Part shown: positions 60,683 through 64,000 of the stretch, one piece after another | How the letters are laid out: every line of letters starts with the position of its first letter | How positions within the stretch are numbered: the stretch's first letter is position 1 | DNA from: Auanema rhodensis | Taxonomy: Eukaryota > Nematoda > Chromadorea > Rhabditida > Rhabditidae | Reading direction: 5' to 3' | DNA: 64,000 nucleotides | NCBI GenBank assembly: GCA_964057225.1 | Contig: OZ059900.1 | Coordinates: 7,202,501 to 7,266,500, forward strand | The notes under the pieces: generated by a model | The model's input: only the letters and a program-made list of their open reading frames with translations | What the model was told of the DNA's origin: nothing | The model's database searches: none | Made by a program: the position numbers and the translations under genes

Positions 60683-63600
60683 TTGACTATTTTTACATGT
60701 ATATGTCCAATTTTAACCACTTTAGTCAAAAAGGACCGAAAATATCAAGAATTATTGGTTTTTTGGGGATTGAAAGGCATTTTGGCAAAATCAGTCAAAC
60801 TTTTGATCTTAAGCATATTTTTTTCTTCTAAAACGACTAAATGTATGAAATACTGTCATAGAATGTTCATATAGGTGTATTTTGCACGAATATCAAAACT
60901 GATTGAAATATGGGCCTTTTTATGCTCAAAACGCCATATATTCAACGATTTTGGGTACAAAACATGTGAAAACTGTATGTTTTGATCAGACCCTTTGAGA
61001 TATGGATTTGAAATTCAGGATTCATGAACTTCGACTATTTTTACATATATATGTCCAATTTTAACCACTTTGGTCAAAAAGGACCGAAAATATCAAGAAT
61101 TATTGGTTTTTTGGGGTTTGAAGGGCATTTTGGCAAAATCAGTCAAACTTTTGATCTTAAGCATATTTTTTTCTTCTAAAACGACTAAATGTATGAAATA
61201 CTGTCAAAGAATGTTCATATAGGTGTATTTTGCACGAATATCAAAACTGATTGAAATATGGGCCTTTTTATGCTCAAAACGCCATATATTCAACGATTTT
61301 GGGTACAAAACATGTGAAAACTGTATGTTTTGATCAGACCCTTTGAGATATGGATTTGGAATTCAGGATTCATAAACTTTGACTATTTTTACATATATAT
61401 GTTCAATTTTAACCACTTTGGTCAAAAAGGACCGAAAATATCAAGAATTATTGGTTTTTTGGGGTTTGAAGGGCATTTTGGCTAAATCAGTCAAACTTTT
61501 GATCTTAAGCATATTTTTTTTTTCTAAAACGACTAAATGTATGAAATACTGTCATAGAATGTTCATATAGGTGTATTTTGCACGAATATAAAAACTGATT
61601 GAAATATGGGCCTTTTTATGCTCAAAACGCCATATATTCAACGATTTTGGGTACAAAACATGTGAAAACTGTATGTTTTGATCAGACCCTTTGAGATATG
61701 GATTTGAAATTCAGGATTCATAAACTTTGACTATTTTTACATATATATGTTCAATTTTAACCACTTTGGTCAAAAAGGACCGAAAATATCAAGAATTATT
61801 GGTTTTTTGGGGTTTGAAGGGCATTTTGGCTAAATCAGTCAAACTTTTGATCTTAAGCATATTTTTTTCTTCTAAAACGACTAAATGTATGAAATACTGT
61901 CATAGAATGTTCATATAGGTGTATTTTGCACGAATATCGAAACTGATTGAAATATGGGCCTTTTTATGCTCAAAACGCCATATGTTCAACGATTTTGGGT
62001 ACAAAACATGTGAAAACTGTATGTTTTGATCAGACCCTTTGAGATATGGATTTGAAATTCAGGATTCATAAACTTTGACTATTTTCACATATATATGTCC
62101 AATTTTAACCACTTTGGTCAAAAAGGACCGAAAATATCAAGAATTATTGGTTTTTTGGGGTTTGAAGGGCATTTTGGCTAAATCAGTCAAACTTTTGATC
62201 TTAAGCATATTTTTTTCTTCTAAAACGACTAAATGTATGAAATACTGTCATAGAATGTTCATATAGGTGTATTTTGCACGAATATCAAAACTGATTGAAA
62301 TATGGGCCTTTTTATGCTCAAAACGCCATATATTCAACGATTTTGGGTACAAAACATGTGAAAACGGTATGTTTTGATCAGACCCTTTGAGATATGGATT
62401 TGAAATTCAGGATTCATGAACTTCGACTATTTCTACATATATATGTCCAATTTTAACCACTTTGGTCACAAAGGACCGAAAATATCAAGAATTATTGGTT
62501 TTTTGGGGTTTGAAGGGCATTTTGGCAAAATCAGTCAAACTTTTGATCTTAAGCATATTTTTTTCTTCTAAAACGACTAAATGTATGAAATACTGTCAAA
62601 GAATGTTCATATAGGTGTGTTTTGCACGAATATCAAAACTGATTGAAATATGGGCCTTTTTATGCTCAAAACGCCATATATTCAACGATTTTGGGTACAA
62701 AACATGTGAAAACTGTATGTTTTGATCAGACCCTTTGAGATATGGATTTGGAATTCAGGATTCATAAACTTTGACTATTTTTACATATATATGTTCAATT
62801 TTAACCACTTTGGTCAAAAAGGACCGAAAATATCAAGAATTATTGGTTTTTTGGGGTTTGAAGGGCATTTTGGCTAAATCAGTCAAACTTTTGATCTTAA
62901 GCATATTTTTTTCTTCTAAAACGACTAAATGTATGAAATACTGTCATAGAATGTTCATATAGGTGTATTTTGCACGAATATCAAAACTGATTGAAATATG
63001 GGCCTTTTTATGCTCAAAACGCCATATATTCAACGATTTTGGGTACAAAACATGTGAAAACTGTATGTTTTGATCAGACCCTTTGAGATATGGATTTGAA
63101 ATTCAGGATTCATAAACTTTGACAATTTTTACATATATATGTTCAATTTTAACCACTTTGGTCAAAAAGGACCGAAAATATCAAGAATTATTGGTTTTTT
63201 GGGGTTTGAAGGACATTTTGGCTAAATCAGTCAAACTTTTGATCTTAAGCATATTTTTTTCTTCTAAAACGACTAAATGTATGAAATACTGTCATAGAAT
63301 GTTCATATAGGTGTATTTTGCACGAATATCAAAACTGATTGAAATATGGGCCTTTTTATGTTCAAAACGCCATATATTCAACGATTTTGGGTACAAAACA
63401 TGTGAAAACTGTATGTTTTGATCAGACCCTTTGAGATATGGATTTGAAATTCAGGATTCATAAACTTTGACTATTTTTACATATATATGTCCAATTTTAA
63501 CCACTTTGGTCGAAAAGGACCGAAAAAATCAAGAATTATTGGTTTTTTGGGGATTGAAGGGCATTTTGGCAAAATCAGTCAAACTTTTGATCTTAAGCAT

Positions 63601-64000
63601 ATTTTTTTCTTCTAAAACGACTAAATGTATGAAATACTGTCATAGAATGTTCATATAGGTGTATTTTGCACGAATATCAAAACTGATTGAAATATGGGCC
63701 TTTTTATGTTCAAAACGCCATATATTCAACGATTTTGGGTACAAAACATGTGAAAACTGTATGTTTTGATCAGACCCTTTGAGATATGGATTTGGAATTC
63801 AGGATTCATAAACTTTGACTATTTTCACATATATATGTTCAATTTTAACCACTTTGGTCAAAAAGGACCGAAAATATCAAGAATTATTGGTTTTTTGGGG
63901 TTTGAAGGGCATTTTGGCTAAATCAGTCAAACTTTTGATCTTAAGCATATTTTTTTCTTCTAAAACGACTAAATGTATGAAATACTGTCATAGAATGTTC
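60683..64000 (+). repeat. Distinct right-hand subfamily with 1392-bp period
   Basis: From about 60683 the copies share TACTGTCATAGAATG together with ACGAC. Many from 61379 on also carry GGCTAAATCAG, which was not seen earlier in the array. CATGAACTTCGAC and CTGTCAAAGAATG recur at about 61025/62417 and 61202/62594, 1392 bp apart, so the units 61031-62422 and 62423-63814 are a tetramer pair. Confidence 0.78.

Larger units (their letters stand above)
6502..64000 (+). repeat. 348-bp satellite DNA, head-to-tail tandem array (runs off the window)
   Basis: An uninterrupted direct tandem repeat, all copies in one orientation. Using the TTTGACTATTTT site as phase mark, complete monomers run from 6823 to 63814: 164 units, of which 150 are 348 bp, twelve are 349 bp, one (19705-20054) is 350 bp and one (51381-51634) is 254 bp. 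One diverged copy precedes them (6502-6822) and a partial copy ends at 64000. Copies differ mostly at about a dozen recurring columns, for example GGGCC/GGGTC, ATAGGTG/ATATGTG, ACGAC/ACAAC, TTTTTTTC/TGTTTTC. The monomer is AT-rich. No transposase, LTR or spacer sequence interrupts the array. The monomer was not recognised as a known satellite family. Confidence 0.98.

Noticed and set aside
6823-63658. Repeated open frames of 63 and 100 codons on the + strand, one per monomer
   Set aside because: They start at TTG, not ATG, and arise because the repeat has few stops in that frame. The 63/100 difference is only the ATATAG versus ATATATG variant removing a TAG. No splice or protein-family support.
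6502-64000. CRISPR array or bacterial direct repeats
   Set aside because: The units are 348 bp with no unique spacers or cas genes, and the neighbour gene has spliceosomal introns.
6502-64000. Array of tandem transposons or rDNA/5S/histone units
   Set aside because: No terminal repeats, transposase frame, rRNA-like or histone-like sequence in the monomer.

Overview
The window looks like nuclear DNA of a small-intron invertebrate, most likely a nematode. The evidence is one intron-rich protein gene with GT-AG introns mostly 39-73 bp long, AT-rich non-coding DNA, and an ABC transporter whose first membrane domain and second nucleotide-binding domain read like the nematode/animal MRP1 (ABCC1) family. 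The species cannot be named from the sequence. No bacterial, viral or organellar features were seen, and no RNA gene was recognised.

Region 1 (1-5576, + strand) is the 3' part of one ABCC/MRP gene. Twenty-six exons can be joined by eye into 1170 codons covering most of membrane domain 1, NBD1, the linker, membrane domain 2, NBD2 and the stop codon. The 5' end (TMD0, L0 linker and start of TMD1) lies outside the window. The most interesting point in the gene is a pair of equal-length, phase-matched, apparently mutually exclusive exons (3059-3214 and 3531-3686), both coding for the same TM14-TM15 hairpin of membrane domain 2. The first exon junction in the window is one base out of frame for canonical splicing, which suggests a one-base deletion or assembly error.

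Region 2 (5577-6156) is 3' UTR/intergenic sequence with no recognisable gene. It leads into a decayed satellite copy (6157-6501).

Region 3 (6502-64000, about 57.5 kb, 90% of the window) is an uninterrupted head-to-tail satellite array with a 348-bp monomer. From 6823 to 63814 the phase can be followed exactly: 164 monomers, of which 12 are 349 bp, one is 350 bp, one is cut to 254 bp, and the rest are 348 bp. The array continues past the window end. Shared private variants show nested higher-order repeats (dimers of 697 bp, trimers of 1045 bp, tetramers of 1392 bp, hexamers of 2088 bp). Every monomer carries an almost invariant core with an 8-bp inverted repeat, while the rest of the monomer holds about a dozen recurrent variable columns. 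The short open frames in the array are by-products of the repeat and are not annotated as genes.

The transporter gene points toward the array, and the decayed edge starts only about 580 bp after its stop codon, so this window captures a gene/satellite boundary.
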